DNA of 64,000 nucleotides from Strigops habroptila. Taxonomy: Eukaryota; Chordata; Aves; Psittaciformes; Psittacidae. Where the stretch lies: positions 88,920,283-88,984,282 of the forward strand of contig NC_044277.2 of NCBI RefSeq assembly GCF_004027225.2. The letters run 5' to 3'. The notes under the pieces were generated by a model. It made no database searches. It saw nothing but the letters and a program-made list of their open reading frames with translations, and was not told the origin of the DNA. Positions 11,646-24,530 of the stretch are shown here, one piece after another. The first letter of the stretch is position 1, and every line of letters starts with the position of its first letter. Both the position numbers and the translations under genes were made by a program.

Positions 11646-13794
11646 TTCCCTTTTGGGACTGAACTAACCACCAGACCAGTATCCACTCTTCCTACTGCTG
11701 GAGACAACATGTCCTATAGCCAGGAAAGTGATATTAAGAGGAGCAGCAGGTGATCAGGATCTCTATAAAAAAGGTAATTTCCAGTCAGGTGCCTAATATT
11801 GCTCTTTGATACCTGAACTTGGGCACCTACTTTTGAAACTCCCGGTTTCGCTAATGATACTTTGGTGTTGCATCCATCCTAATAATTCCAAGACCTGTTT
11901 AAAAACAAAGCCTGGTATTACCCGCAGCAGAGTTTAAATAAATCTACTTTGATATGTCTAGGCTAACATCTGGAATGCTGTCTGCAGGCATATATTTTAA
12001 AATGTTGACTAATTACAAAAGCCGTATTACTGGAAAATGATTGGTTGGAGGCTCTGATGTCCAAACAAAATTAATCTGCACAAAACCCCCTTTAAGTGAT
12101 TTTTTTCTTTCTTTTTTTTTTTTTTTTTTTAACAGAAACTTCCAAAGCTCTGTAGTCTTTAATCTAGCCCAGCCTTGCATGCAGCTGCAATACATTTAGC
12201 CTTTACATCAGCTCTAGCCATTGTCCCTAGCACATGCCACAAAACTTTATGGTATTAACAGCAATGCTGTATGGTAGAGCAATTGTCAATAAGATTTATC
12301 ACTTGGTGGAGAGCAAACCAAACGAAATAGTGAACAGCATGGCTTTTTTTCCATGGCAGCCTATGCTATGGTTTGCTTGGCTCAGTTGTGTTTATGTGAT
12401 GTCCTGCCTGTCTTCCTGAGAGCTATGGAGTAAAACCTCCGGAGGTGAGTGAAAGAGCAGGCCGTTCACCGGATAATCCAGCAAAATCATTCCATGTAGC
12501 CATTGCAGGAGTACCAACCCGCTATACGTATAATCTGATGGCAGTCAAGAGCTGATGTAATCGCTCTTACACTAGCCTCCTCCCTATGTCAAAGGGGAAT
12601 GAGGGTGCGGTTGGAGGATGGAGGTTGTGCCTGACATGCACCCACATTGCAGCCGTCCTGGGGATCTTCAGCCGGGTGTCTATTACAGCATCAGCAGACA
12701 CCTCCATGCCAGAGTCAGCTCGTAAGGACAAACCAACTGGATGGACATTCAGACCATTGCCATCACACTCAGGAAAGCAAACAGTTACTCGGACACCAGA
12801 CAGCAAACATTTTATTTTCCAAAGGGTAGTATTACCATACCAATGCAATGGGACTTTTCCAGCTTCAGCAGTGAAATCTGTGCAAAGGAAGCTTGAGGTC
12901 ATACTTGCAAACATGGCATGAGAAGGACAAAGCGAAGCATCTGTAGGAATTAGGTCCCCACACCTGGGCGCACACCATCCAACCGTCTTTCCATGGCCGC
13001 TCCTCTGGTGTCCCCCTGGGAGAGGTGCAGGGTCACCACCAGTCACCTACCCTGCTTACACCAGGCAAGTGTAAGCGATTGCAAAGCCCCAGAGATTTTG
13101 CAAATGAAATTAGGCCAGGGCTGATAAGATGCTTCCTTAACACCACCCACCCCAGAGCAGAGTCCTCTGACTACATGGAGTGGGAGCCTTCCCGGACAGG
13201 AAAAGGCTCAGCTTTAGATGTCTTTTCCTCAGTCTTTGGCGCCCCTGTGTGTCTCCTTTTGGGGAAATTCAGCGGCAGAACAACCTCAGACTTTATTCCT
13301 TTAGCACCGGAAAGGCTGCGCTTGAACGTGGTGCAGCTCTGCTCTGGACAGCACTGCCGAGCAGCCTGACCCTAATTTGAGCTCTGCGATTTCCACTCCT
13401 CACCTGTACTCCTTTTATATGCTGGAATCACCCTCTTAGGCAACTTTATCCGAAGTGACTAATGTTTCTAAAGCACCACTTCCTGGAGTCATGGCGTTTA
13501 TTGTAATCTTTTCTACATCCCTGTATCTCCCAGTATGCATGAGGTGTAGACTGTAAAGAACCTTGAAGACAAGAAGTAAAAATAAAGTGTTTGAAGTACT
13601 TTAGCACTCAAGGAGTCAGATTTACAAATTGGACAGGCAATATGGTACTTGTGGGAAATACACATCTGTATCTCTGCATCAGGATTGCACTATAAGCTTC
13701 TGTGTTCTTCTAAGGTGAAGGCAGAAGCAGAGGAAGTTCAGTATAAAAACTTAGCAAAATCCTAAGAACTGTAAATATTTTTTTTTGTGAGGTA

Positions 13795-13905
13795 GGTGGT
13801 ATTATTTATCTTGTGTCTTCAAGATAACTGGGACACAAAGGAATTAAGCGAGTTGCCTAAGGGGAAGACAGCTGGACAAAGAGGAAGGAAATCCAGCCAG
13901 CCTCA
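13795..13905 (+). repeat. MIR-like SINE relic
   Basis: The order ATTATTTATCTTG ... GACACAAAGGAATTAAGCGAGTTGCCTAAGG ... CAGCTGG follows the MIR core consensus loosely. Confidence 0.5.
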
Positions 13906-14959
13906 GTTTTGAGATTTACTCTGTCACAGGTCCTGCTATAAATGGGCTCTGCAGAAATGAGTCTCCTAAGTCTTTGCCCCCTTTCCTGTCTTCCAGCTGT
14001 AGGCACCTATTTCAAAACATGTAAGAGATGTGCATGTCTGAGGGGTGTGGTGTTTATTTGGGGCTATGCTGAAAACACACACACTCTCTGTGCAAAGTGT
14101 CACTGGAAAAATATGGCATGCAAATGCAGACAGGCTATCACTTGCCCCAGAGTCAGCATCACCTGCTTCACACTTAACCTTTGCTAACCCTGGAGCAGGC
14201 CCTCCTCTCCCGACACCCTTCCCTGCCTCTAGACAGATGGCCCCAGCTGTAGGCGATGTAGATGTAGGTCTGCCCTGCCCATATTTATGGGTGGGTGGTT
14301 GTCCTGCCTTTGTTTCCCACCTGGAGTGCTTATTACTCCTTTCACCAGCTCTTCCAGGACAGCCTCCCTTGCCCAAGTAAATCTGGCCCCTAAGGCCACA
14401 GCTCTCCATACCAGGTGAAGCTGTCCTAAGAAGCATTTCTCACCTCATTCCTTTCTTGTTCTATTACAACCCTTCCCCTCCTTTCACACAGTATCAGGTT
14501 GCCCCACCAAAGCTTTTGGTAAGGAATGCTGCTGAAGTCAGGCAGCCAGCTTAAAAATAACCCTAGAGAAAAAATAAAGGTATTTAAATCAAGGGACTTG
14601 TCCTGTGTAAGGACCTAAGACATCTGCCTTGCAGCCTGCTTCCCTCGTGGATGTGGGCATGTCTTAACCCCTGCCTGGTCTTGCACATTGTGGGTTGTGT
14701 TTCAAAATTTGAGAATAAGCTACTCAATCTTATAGGCCCATTAGGGAACATGGGCTTTGTTAATAGCCGGGTGCTCATGTGGAGCTCCTCAGAAGGAAAG
14801 CCTTTCCCTGTGTTCCTGGAAATCCTACTCCCAGCAGCACAAACGGTAGGAGGATAGTCTTCATCTGACCAGGGTGAAGCTCTTTTGCTTACCTCCATTT
14901 TATGCTCTTCCCGCACAGAGGGGAATTGGTGCTGCTTCATTTTGGAAGGCCATCATTGG

Positions 14960-15470
14960 TTGCAAAAGGTGGTGGCTAATCGAGTGGGTGAGTGTGGGGT
15001 CAAACTCAACCCTGCAATTGTATGAAATTGATTTCCAGCGCAGGAAAAGGGTTTCTATAATTTTCCCTTATAACCGGGCCCATTAGCTAAGCGGGGGATA
15101 TATCGCACTTGTGAGGAAGCATAGCACAAATACAGCTCTTAAGGGCTGTAAGCCCCAACTGCCTACGCTAATGGGTCATGTGTTGGCTTGACCCGGTTTA
15201 CAGGCTGTTGATTGAGCATAAGAATTTAGAGCAGGAACAAAAAATTGTCCCATAAATAGGCTGTCTGCATTTTAAACTAAATTAGCCCCACAGTGAATGG
15301 CCTCCTCTACTGAATTACAGCATGACTGAGCCTGCGTTGGGGATTGAAAGGGATTCATGTGGCTGGTTAAGAGCAGCATTATTAAGATTATTATTGGGGG
15401 CTGGATCAGGCCCAATATGAATGCAATTATTCAGGACCTTTGAGCTACAATTATGTGTGACAGAAGAAGC
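14960..15470. promoter_or_regulatory. Candidate conserved non-coding element
   Basis: About 500 bp of dense transcription-factor-like motifs without simple repeats: CCCATAAATAGG (CArG/MEF2-like), several TAATTA/ATTAG-type homeodomain cores, GATTATTATTGG and ATGCAATTATTC. No open frame of note. Its function as a TFAP2A or GCNT2 enhancer is inference and no comparison was made. Confidence 0.3.
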
Positions 15471-16539
15471 CTAAGTAGCTGATGGCAGAGAGTTTTTGGC
15501 CTTTACGGCCATGTAGCTCATATACAAGCAGACAAGGCTTACGGCACTGACAGACGGGTTGTGGTGAAGCTTGCTGTGCTGGTTGAAGACGTTTCCATCT
15601 CCAGCCGTGCACTCCTATAAAAGAGCTGGCAGAAGGGAATTGGTTCCTGAGCCTCAGTCGCTCTGTGGAGAAGCTCAGCACCTCAGGCTGTGGTTTCACA
15701 CCACAGAGAGTTCAATGACAATACCAGCCTTAAGGGATTCACACCCTCTTCCTCAGCCTCCTGTCAACTTTTTGCAGACCTGCTCGACTGATTCAGTTCA
15801 TAAAGAACAAAAAAAAAAAAAAAAAAGAAGGGGGGGATTTCCCTCCCCTTCAAATTTAAGCAGATCAGTTCTTGAATCTGATCATAGTCTGGCCCAAGCT
15901 CTCCAGCCCATGGAGCTGAAGGTGTAGGATGGGGATGGTCACCAATTTGGAAACCAGGGCCTTACCTTAAACTGCTATTGAGGGCGTTTTTTCTGTGTCT
16001 CTCTTCCATTCCTGTGCCTGGAAAATGGCTTGTCTTCTGGCTGGACTTTGACCTGCAAGCAAGGAGACAGAAAGTGTGTATGAAATCAGAGCGGAAGCAG
16101 CGTGGAAAAGCATGTTTGGAACAGCATGAAATTTCACATGCATTTTCATCTCCAAGTTTGCCCCAGCCAGCTTACACACAGCAGAAAACACTACCTCTTT
16201 ATAATGGGTGAGTACCTACAATTTATTGGAACTGAGCTGTTGCTAAACACATGGAGTAGCGATGTATTAACACATTGTAAAAGGCCGTTTGATCACCATG
16301 GGATTCCAGATGAGCTAACAACAGAAAATAAGCCGTGATTCAGAAATGACTCATTTCAGCATTTCTCTTTGATGCAGCAGTTCAAGCAAGCCCTGTCTAT
16401 GCACATTCAAATGAATTCACTGAATAGTCATTGAGCCCAGCCATGCCATGCTTACGAAGTCGTTTTTACAAAGTATAAGTACAGTTTTTAAGTATAAAAA
16501 TTGGGCAATTTCTAGCAAGCCGTGCCAATGAGTGACTCT

Positions 16540-16960
16540 TAGTCACTCCTGCCCCCGTAGGAAGACAACCCCTTCCTACGCTTAGAACCTCGACGCCAAA
16601 TACTAGTTTTCCATGATTCAAGTCCTCCAAATGCGGGGATCCTAAGAAATCACCCGCACCGTGCGTCGTGCATCTTCTGCCAGGTTGGAAATAACAGCAA
16701 ATGGGGCGACGTCTCAGCGGGTCGCGTTTCCCACCGACTCGGCACGACGGTAGGAAAAAGGCTGCTTCTCCTCCTCGTCTTCCTCCTCCTCCTCCTCCGC
16801 CCGGTCTCTGTACCGGCCGCGAAACCTCGGCGATACTTTAGCCAGCATTGCCATCCAGCGGCGCAGGGGACAAATGACAGCGGAGAGGCTCGCGGGTAGG
16901 AGCGGCGACCCTCTTGGTTTAATCGCGATACCCGGCTGGACAGGTTGGCCCAAACTTGGG
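16540..16960. promoter_or_regulatory. Isolated CpG-rich island with short minus-strand open frame
   Basis: About 400 bp of CpG-rich sequence stands alone in AT-rich surroundings, 10 kb from either gene. The minus strand holds an open frame (16714-16953) whose product carries an acidic run (EEEEEEDEEE) encoded by a TCC/TCT microsatellite. No splice site or known domain was recognised. It may be an orphan CpG island, enhancer or non-coding RNA promoter. Confidence 0.4.
16765..16800. repeat. TCC microsatellite
   Basis: Run of TCC/TCT triplets inside the isolated CpG island. Confidence 0.85.
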
Positions 16961-17699
16961 CAGCAACCTAATGGGTGGATGTAATATATTATTTATTGAT
17001 AGCGTGCAACACCACTGTATAGTACCCCTTGCTGTTAACCAGGATGTTGTGGAGAAGGCAGGGAACATTCATTTAACATACCTAGGGGATGGTGTGCTAA
17101 CTGAAGGGTACCCAGTCCACTTCAGAGAACAGCTGCTGGTGGATGCTAAATCCTGACTGTATTTGGAATCTTTTTTTTCTTGGTGTAAGTTCTCTGTGAT
17201 TTAGCAGGCAGAATTTTGCTTTATCATTGTTCTATAGATTGCAGATTTCAGTATATTACTCAGATGGTCGTGCTAATGCAGTCACCTGGCCATAGAGCTT
17301 TATTTTTTCTGAGATGCTGCTAGCCAGGATGCTTTCCCAAACCTCAAGCATTAAGTAACCAGTGTAGAAGACTACTGGTAAAATAATCTGTAAAAATACA
17401 GGGTTGTTCTTTTCCCGGGAAAACTTCCAGTATTTACATCAATCTGGTCTGGGCTTTGCAATGTGTGTATTGCCCACCCGCTCTTCATGGCTTGGCCATG
17501 CTGCCATTTCTTGTTGCCCAGCGGGAAATTCTCTGAATCATCTGGGTTGCAAAGGACCAAAGCCCAAGCTAAAGGAGGCAATGACAGTCATTTTCCACTA
17601 CTAATGTAATGAAAAAACCCCCTAAGCCCCATAATAACTGCTTGGGCTTAAGTGGTTGCATAAGAGAGTCAAAAGGACTGTTTTCTTTTTGCCAAAACC

Positions 17700-18530
17700 A
17701 GTTTATGGGACAGCACAGAAGTTATTCTGCAAGCCCCAGTACAGCTGCCGGCCCTACATTGTGAAGCGGGTCTGGCTGCCACAGTGGAAATTGTCGCCAC
17801 AGGATAGAAGGTGCTGGCTGGTGAATGCCAAGGACTGGCTGCTTAGGGACAGCATGGTGGCCAGCAAGTTTTGCCACAAAGAGCTGATATACAACCCCAA
17901 TGTCTATGCAGCTGAAACCACTGTGATACTTAAGACCAGGCAGAGAACAGGAAGCGGGGCACCCTCCTGGTGTTCCTGTGGAAGCAGTCAGGATCCAGCA
18001 GAAAGCGAGAACCTGTAGAGGTTTCAGTCGCAGCTTCCCAACTGGCTTCCCAATTGGTGTAGCAACTGCAGGATGGGTGGGAGGAAGAGAGCAAGAACCC
18101 ACATTTGCAAGGGAAAGGTAAAGCAGGAGGACATTGGCAGATGGTGCGCTTTTAGACCCAATCAAGTAGGATGTAAAACACCACAAATTTCATGCTGTAC
18201 ACACAGCGGCATCACTAGAGCTCAGTCCCTGAGCAGGCTGGATATTAAATTGATCAAACTGGTAATGAAAGTGGGAATTACTCCATCTCAGCTGACACAA
18301 GGCAGGTGACCTTATTAAAAAATATGCCAGTATATTTAATGGGGTAGGGCAGTTTCTCAGGGAATTCATGATTAATGTGGCTATAACTCTGGAGATCCCA
18401 CAGCTAATGCCCCTGGAAAAAGTCTCACTTCCACTATGAGATGGCCGGGCTGAAATTTTTGAGATGGGACTGTCTGAATAGAGGCACAGGAATTCAGCCA
18501 CTATTTTCTGACAGAAAAGCCAAATCACTC
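17700..18530 (-). mobile_element. Possible PIF/Harbinger-like DNA transposon fossil
   Basis: A minus-strand frame (17722-18186) contains KYHSGFSCIDIG, then LFVAKLAGHHAVPKQPVL. This spacing resembles the Harbinger nuclease core, in which NRKGYHS..VQ..D..G is followed by VA..PGS.HDA and a Ser-Leu. About 20 codons later a shift to the neighbouring frame gives GDNF, near where the family has its GDSGYPL motif. A second minus-strand frame at 18190-18528 could be the N-terminal part but is less convincing. It is decayed, with at least one frameshift and substituted catalytic positions (HH in place of HD). No terminal inverted repeats or target duplication were found. The match is by eye to a remembered family pattern, and chance similarity is possible. 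Confidence 0.35.
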
Positions 18531-21500
18531 AAGAACTGCTGCACTGACTATAGAACACGGTGGCCTCATGCTGGACATTCTAAGCTGGGTATGTAAGAAA
18601 CCTCAGAGCCTCCTGAGGGATGCAGTGTGGCCGTTCTGTGGCCTGTTCAGGCTAACTGCCAGGAGGCAACTCGAACTCCCATGCTGTTTAGTCATCACTG
18701 AATCAACAGAAGCCACTGTCCAGACACTGGCTGCATTTTTAATGTCCTGAGCAAGACCTGACTTGGAGAAACCTTGGTATCCACTGACAACCAACAGCCT
18801 GGAGCTGGGCAGTGGTTGCAGCTGTCTTAAGCTATACGCACATATATGAAAAGGATGTGAAAGTGAGAAAAGCAACTGTCTGTGCACCTCTGAGAGGGAG
18901 CAGGAACTTAGGAGAGTCATAGCACCCCAGCCCCGTGTTGTGTTCCCTACAGGTGCTAAGGCCTACGGAAGAGCAAAGGAGCAGGACAAGCAAATGTGGC
19001 ACTTTTCCTTAGCACCCTTCTAGCCTCCAGCTATGCTGATGGAGGCTTGTGAGATGGACACAGTTGTTGTATATCCAAGAATGGTCCTCTGCCATGAACT
19101 TGCCCAGTTACATGAACACAGCTCACACAGAATGGAGCAAGCAGAGGTTTAGGAGTAAAGTGTCTGTTTTCTTCTGCTTGCTGTAGTTGCAGGGAAAAGA
19201 CGCCTTTGTGCACATTCTTTGCAAATAAATATAGCAAAATCTAACCAAAATATAGGCTTGGGTTTCAGGCCAAGGAGCATCATCAGTGTGAACAACAGGC
19301 AAGAATCTGTAAGTAGTCCCCAAAGAGAGAAACTGAGACAAACTGGAAGAAACAGATACTTGAATTTTGAGACTTCAGAGTGAAATTGCAGTTCAAGGCA
19401 GGATCCAGGCATGCTGCAAAAGGAAGGTCCCAGAAAGCATCATGATTTAACCTGTCATGAGACAGAAGACCCATGCCAGGGTACCAGCTGCCAAGGTATG
19501 TATGGTAACTGGGGAACCCAGTAAGAAAACCCTGGCCTGGGAGAGGCAGTTTAGCGGGAAGGGACCAGACAAGATGAGGCTGGCTGCAGGAGGAATGCAA
19601 TGTTGTGCAAGACAGTAGTTTTCTATCCTCTTTACAACCTTCCAGTGACCCAATATGGGGAGAATAGATTGTCTCATCCTCAGTAATGCCATCAAGGTCT
19701 GTCTCTGACCCTGTGGCAACTGGTGATTGCAGCCACTGCCCTTCCCGTAAGAAAGCCGTAAAACGTTTTTGCACATGCAGTAAAACAAGGGACCAAAACA
19801 TAAGCATGAGCCTCCACCTGAAGCAAAAGCAAACAGGAAGGTGCTTGGCAATTGAAATACCTGGGAGTGGAGTGCAAGGCTTTTACTGAACACTGTTCTG
19901 GGTGTCTGTACATCAGCAAAAAAGGGGAAAAAAATACTGTGTTCACGGCAGGACAGTGGCAATTTTAAGCACAAGTTTGGGGCTTACGCAATGTGAGGCA
20001 GATGGCTCATCAACACAGATTGCTTTGTCCAGACTGTTGGTTATACAAAGAGGAGACCTTGACATACAGTAAAGCCTCCAAAGGGAAAATGAGGCAACAG
20101 AAGTTGAAAGTCCAAACCTTAAGAAAAACATTGTTCTTTAGGCTACAAAATGTGGCATTTCTGCTAGTGGGAAGAAAACTGCAGCTGCATGGCACAGGCC
20201 AACTTCCCTCCCAGCCTGACAGCCAGCATTTGTCACTTGTTACACGTTATGTCTGCCAGTTATGTCTGTCATTACTCACTAAGAACCTGGCAGGCTTTAA
20301 TGGTCATGGATGTCTAACATTATCTCCGGAGCAGACCTGGAGTGCAGTGTGAGGGGAACACTTTCAATCCTGAAAGCCCTTCGGGAGACTCTGGAGCCTC
20401 ACAAACCAGGTGGGCACCTCACCCTGCTTACAACTTGGTGGGGTGTGAAGAGACTTTTTTCAAGCAAATCCTGGCTTGGTTCTACCTAAACCTAGTAAGT
20501 CTGTCCCAGTAGGAAGACATTAAGCACAATGGAAGCATACCTACCACAGCCCTCTGAAAGAGGATCCTGATCATTCTCTGAAAGAAAACTAAGCAAAGAG
20601 ATGGAAAAGGCATCATGCTAATTTGTCTTATGATGTGAAAAGACATGAGAGGTGAAATACCTGTCAATAGGTATACAGTTACAAATTTATCATTTATTAA
20701 ATGATTTTTCTTAATGCATAGGATGAATCATCAAAGTATCATACAAATTCTTTTCCTTCTAGAGCGGTCCAGGACTATCTTGATCTTACTCAAATTGCAA
20801 TGCTAATGGTAATTAGCAGAGATAAGCATATTTCTAAATGATGACAAAATACTTTTGTTACAGTTCCTAAATGTAATAAGATCCCCAGCCCAGCTGCAGC
20901 CAAGCTAAGGTGATACTGTAATATAGGCAATCATAGGAAAGAAAGCTGGAAAAAACTAGAAAATTACCAGGCCCAGACCAGTACGACCTGCAAAACTGCT
21001 GAAAAAGCTACACCTAACCTGCTTCTGAAAGCATTAAACAGGAAAATTCTAGCCTCTCCAGACAATCTAATTCACATTTAACTGTTTATCAGCTACAAAA
21101 GCTTCCCTAATGTCTGATCTTCACCTCTCCTGATGCTATCTAAGAAGATCAGTTCTTGTCCTACGCACAGAGAACAGGGTGAATCAGCTACTCCCTTCCT
21201 ATTTGCACCAGTATTTACTTCTGGCTTTCTTTTTTTTACATGTTTAAAGACTCTCTGCCTTTTTTTTTTTTTTTTTTAATGACAAAATAACCATATGTGT
21301 ATTTCAGTTATTCCTGACAGGGGATGTTTTTGAGATCCCTATGGACTCTCAGCTCATTTCATACCTGGCATACTGTACTAGTTATATTGCCAGAATAAAG
21401 AGCACAATAACGCTAAATGATTAGTGGAGTCATTAGAAATAAGAGGAATGATCCATAGATCCACTCTCTGGAATAGCCAGTCACCTGTACCAGCAGGCAA

Positions 21501-23775
21501 GGATGTGGCCAGCCTTGCTTGGCAGAGCAGGTCACTCCTGCCCTTGGCCACACAGGGACCAAGCGGGCTGCAGGGATGCTGCCCTGGCGTCTCCCTAAGG
21601 GTCTGACACCAGCTGCCACACTTCGGCAACTGAGGGGAACACCTCAGGTTTGTATTCATAACGTTAGCAAGTGCCCATATGATTGCAAAATCCAATGTAA
21701 GCTACCTTTGGACACCTCTCCAGTGCAAATAATTGCTGCATGTGTACATTTGTACTTTACTGTACATTAATCTGTAATAAGAAAACAGACCTCTCTCAGT
21801 GCCTTGACTACACCAGTGTCACCTATAAAATCCAGACATATTTAACAGAAGAAAACCAGCTTTGCCTCCACAGCCTGCCTGTCCTCTATTAGGACATGTT
21901 TAATTATGTCTTGCTTTTTCTGCGCAGGAGGATAAATGAGCTGGGAAGAGAATGCCGTGCTGTTGCTCCTGAGCAGCTGACGAGGAGTAGTTTGCACAGA
22001 GGTGAGAACACATCCCCATTGAAAATTAATTGGAGAAGGGAGTAGTAGAGTGATCTGCTTCGGACCAGTAGCAAATCTGACTTGCAAAATGCACTCTGCT
22101 AGCGACTAGGCAATATTTCTATTCCTGAAACCTCTATAGCTGAAAGACTATCACAAATTCAGACAAGCAGTGAAGTTCCTGCAGTGTAAGAAGCTCTGCA
22201 TCTGGAGCTTGAGAGCACCACAAGACAAAAGGGAATGAGATGCTGTACTGTCTGGCCCCTGCTGTTTGTGCAGACAGATGTGCTCACTGACTGCATATGA
22301 TTAGATTACTGGGTGATTTTACTGGACCATGTGAGCTGAGCTAGCGTTTGCCTTCATGTGTCATTTCATCTCTCCTCCCATTCGCTGCCTGTGCCACTGA
22401 CTTGTGACTGTCCGGTGTCAGCGTGTCTGCCTGGGAACTCCTGTTGAAGGTAGGCTTGTACTTTCTTCTCTTTGAATAGTTAGATTATGGCTGGCTGGGA
22501 AGCGGAGGAATAGCAGGGGCTGCTCTGAACAGGAAAAAGCAGGAGCAGAAGAGAAGAGATAGAAATAAACTTTAACTGCTCCTGCGTTCAAACTCTGCTT
22601 TCTCCTTCCCTTTGTTATACAGTGCATATATACCTTCCAGCTCAGGCGGGGCAGGTAAGGCACGGGTTAGAGAAGATTGCTGCCAGGCAGGGCTGCTCTG
22701 AAAGAAGAGTTTTAGGGAGACAGTGCACATTGCACAACATCCCAGAGCAGCCCAAGACCAAAGAAGTTCCATCTTGTTGTGAGGAAGTGTGAGGGATGAG
22801 GAGATCCTTTACTTAGGCACAAAACAGTGGGCTGTGGCTACCTGCACTTCCTAAGCAGAAAAACTACACTGAAGAGAAATAGGTTGCTTGCAACAGCTTT
22901 GCTGTGATTTTAACATTAATGCCAATGCAGACTGACAGCTTTGCATGTGAGGGTCACATAAAAGAATGTCATGATACAGATGGTTTAGTCCTAACAATAG
23001 AATAGAAAATGCCAAGTGACTCCAAATAGACAGGAAATGCATGATGTTTGTCACTACTGACCGAGGCCAAACAAGAACTGAAAACCAACGCGTAAAGCCT
23101 GCGCATCTTGCTTTTTAAGTTAGCTAACAAATTAGCTGAAACCAATTATCTATATTTATTAAGGCGAGAAGCAGTTTACTGAGTATGAACTGTATTTCTC
23201 AGATAATATCTTTGTGGTCTGGAAAGGTCTGTTCCTATTTAACCACAGGGAAGCCATTTCAATCGCCAGTCCCACTGGAGAGTGTGTTTCCACTACAGGA
23301 GCCACACCTGTAATGTTGACAGAATGTAGAGAAACATGCTCCTCTCATGTTATAACAAGAATTCTGACAATGCATGTCCAGGGAACAATAGAAAGGAGCA
23401 GCACTGCAAGCATCAGCCATCAACAGTTTTAGCTAAACCAGCACAGACCCCTTTTACATAGTCTTTGTCAAATAGCATGGTAAATTTGATCTGCTGTTAT
23501 CATTTTGCCCAGTAACCGTTTTTGCTCACAAAATATGCTGAGGCCCAATACAATCCACAACAGGAGAAGCCACGGGCATCACAAGGTCTCCTGCCACCTT
23601 GCTGCTTTTTCACAGACATTTGCCATAATATGGTTCAGATTTACATCTCGATTTGGTGCTAGTTGCATCTGAACTTCAGATGAGTCTGTAAAATTGACAC
23701 TTCACTAATATCTGAGAGTTTTTCCATTGAGGTGGCTCACGTGAATTGTACACTCTGTTTCTTTGTTTCACTGAT

Positions 23776-23846
23776 GTTTTTTGGTTTTGTTTTTTTTTTT
23801 CCTTTTTTTTTTCCCCTTTTTTTTGGGGGGGTAGTGTGTGTGTGCA
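23776..23846. repeat. T-rich and GT low-complexity tract
   Basis: Long T runs, a C run, a G run and a short GT repeat. Confidence 0.85.
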
Positions 23847-24055
23847 ATATCTGCCGATAATCCAAGGCATGGAACTTATTTCACAAAGAGCAGCATAAGG
23901 TAGAACTAGTAAAAAACCCCAAACCACAAAACCTCAAAGGTTTTGAGAGCTTTGTTTTCCACAGCAATCATTTGCATGAATGGATATCGTCCAAGTCATT
24001 TAGATGCCTTGGAAACTGTTAGCTGTTATACAGCTAGGAAAACTTTTAAGAACTT

Positions 24056-24112
24056 TAATATATATAAAAGATACATATATATACACACATACATATACAC
24101 ATATATATGTAC
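24056..24112. repeat. TA/CA microsatellite
   Basis: Alternating TATATA, CACACA and CATATA units. Confidence 0.9.
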
Positions 24113-24471
24113 CTAGGGAGGCTGTTTTCTCTTAGGTGTTGAAGTTTGCTTTACTAGCATGGTCCATAGCAAACAAGTAAGTTACAGGAGCAACAAGAAA
24201 ACAAGATCATTTGCATGTGTTTTCAGGTTTTTAAGTACAAACTGTTCCAGGGAATCGAGGCACCAGGTTGAAGAAGTGGCAGCAAGCACGCAGCCTTCTT
24301 TCCCTAAAGGCTAGTAATGCCAAAGGATCATGGTTAGTCTGGATAGCTGCAAGGGTGTTGCAGCAATGTCTGTGCAAGAACAACCAAACAAAACCACAGT
24401 GAAACACACCAAGGAAAAGTTAAAATCTTGCATTTCATTCTTACGATGAGCAGGCCTATCTCTTGTTTTCT

Positions 24472-24530
24472 GCGTATATATATATATGTATATATATGTG
24501 TATGTATATATGTATGTTTTATATATATAT
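24472..24530. repeat. TA/TG microsatellite
   Basis: TATATATATATG units repeated over about 60 bp. Confidence 0.9.

Larger units (their letters stand above)
9801..16540. other. Intergenic sequence, TFAP2A to GCNT2
   Basis: No gene recognised. The composition changes to AT-richer, unique-looking sequence. It holds MIR-like SINE relics near 11.55 and 13.85 kb and a candidate conserved non-coding block at about 14.96-15.47 kb. The overlapping open frames at 12.57-13.05 kb on both strands match nothing I know. Confidence 0.6.

Noticed and set aside
12567-13046. Overlapping long open frames on both strands
   Set aside because: No recognisable domain, no splice context and no codon bias seen. Possibly a decayed repeat, but not assignable.
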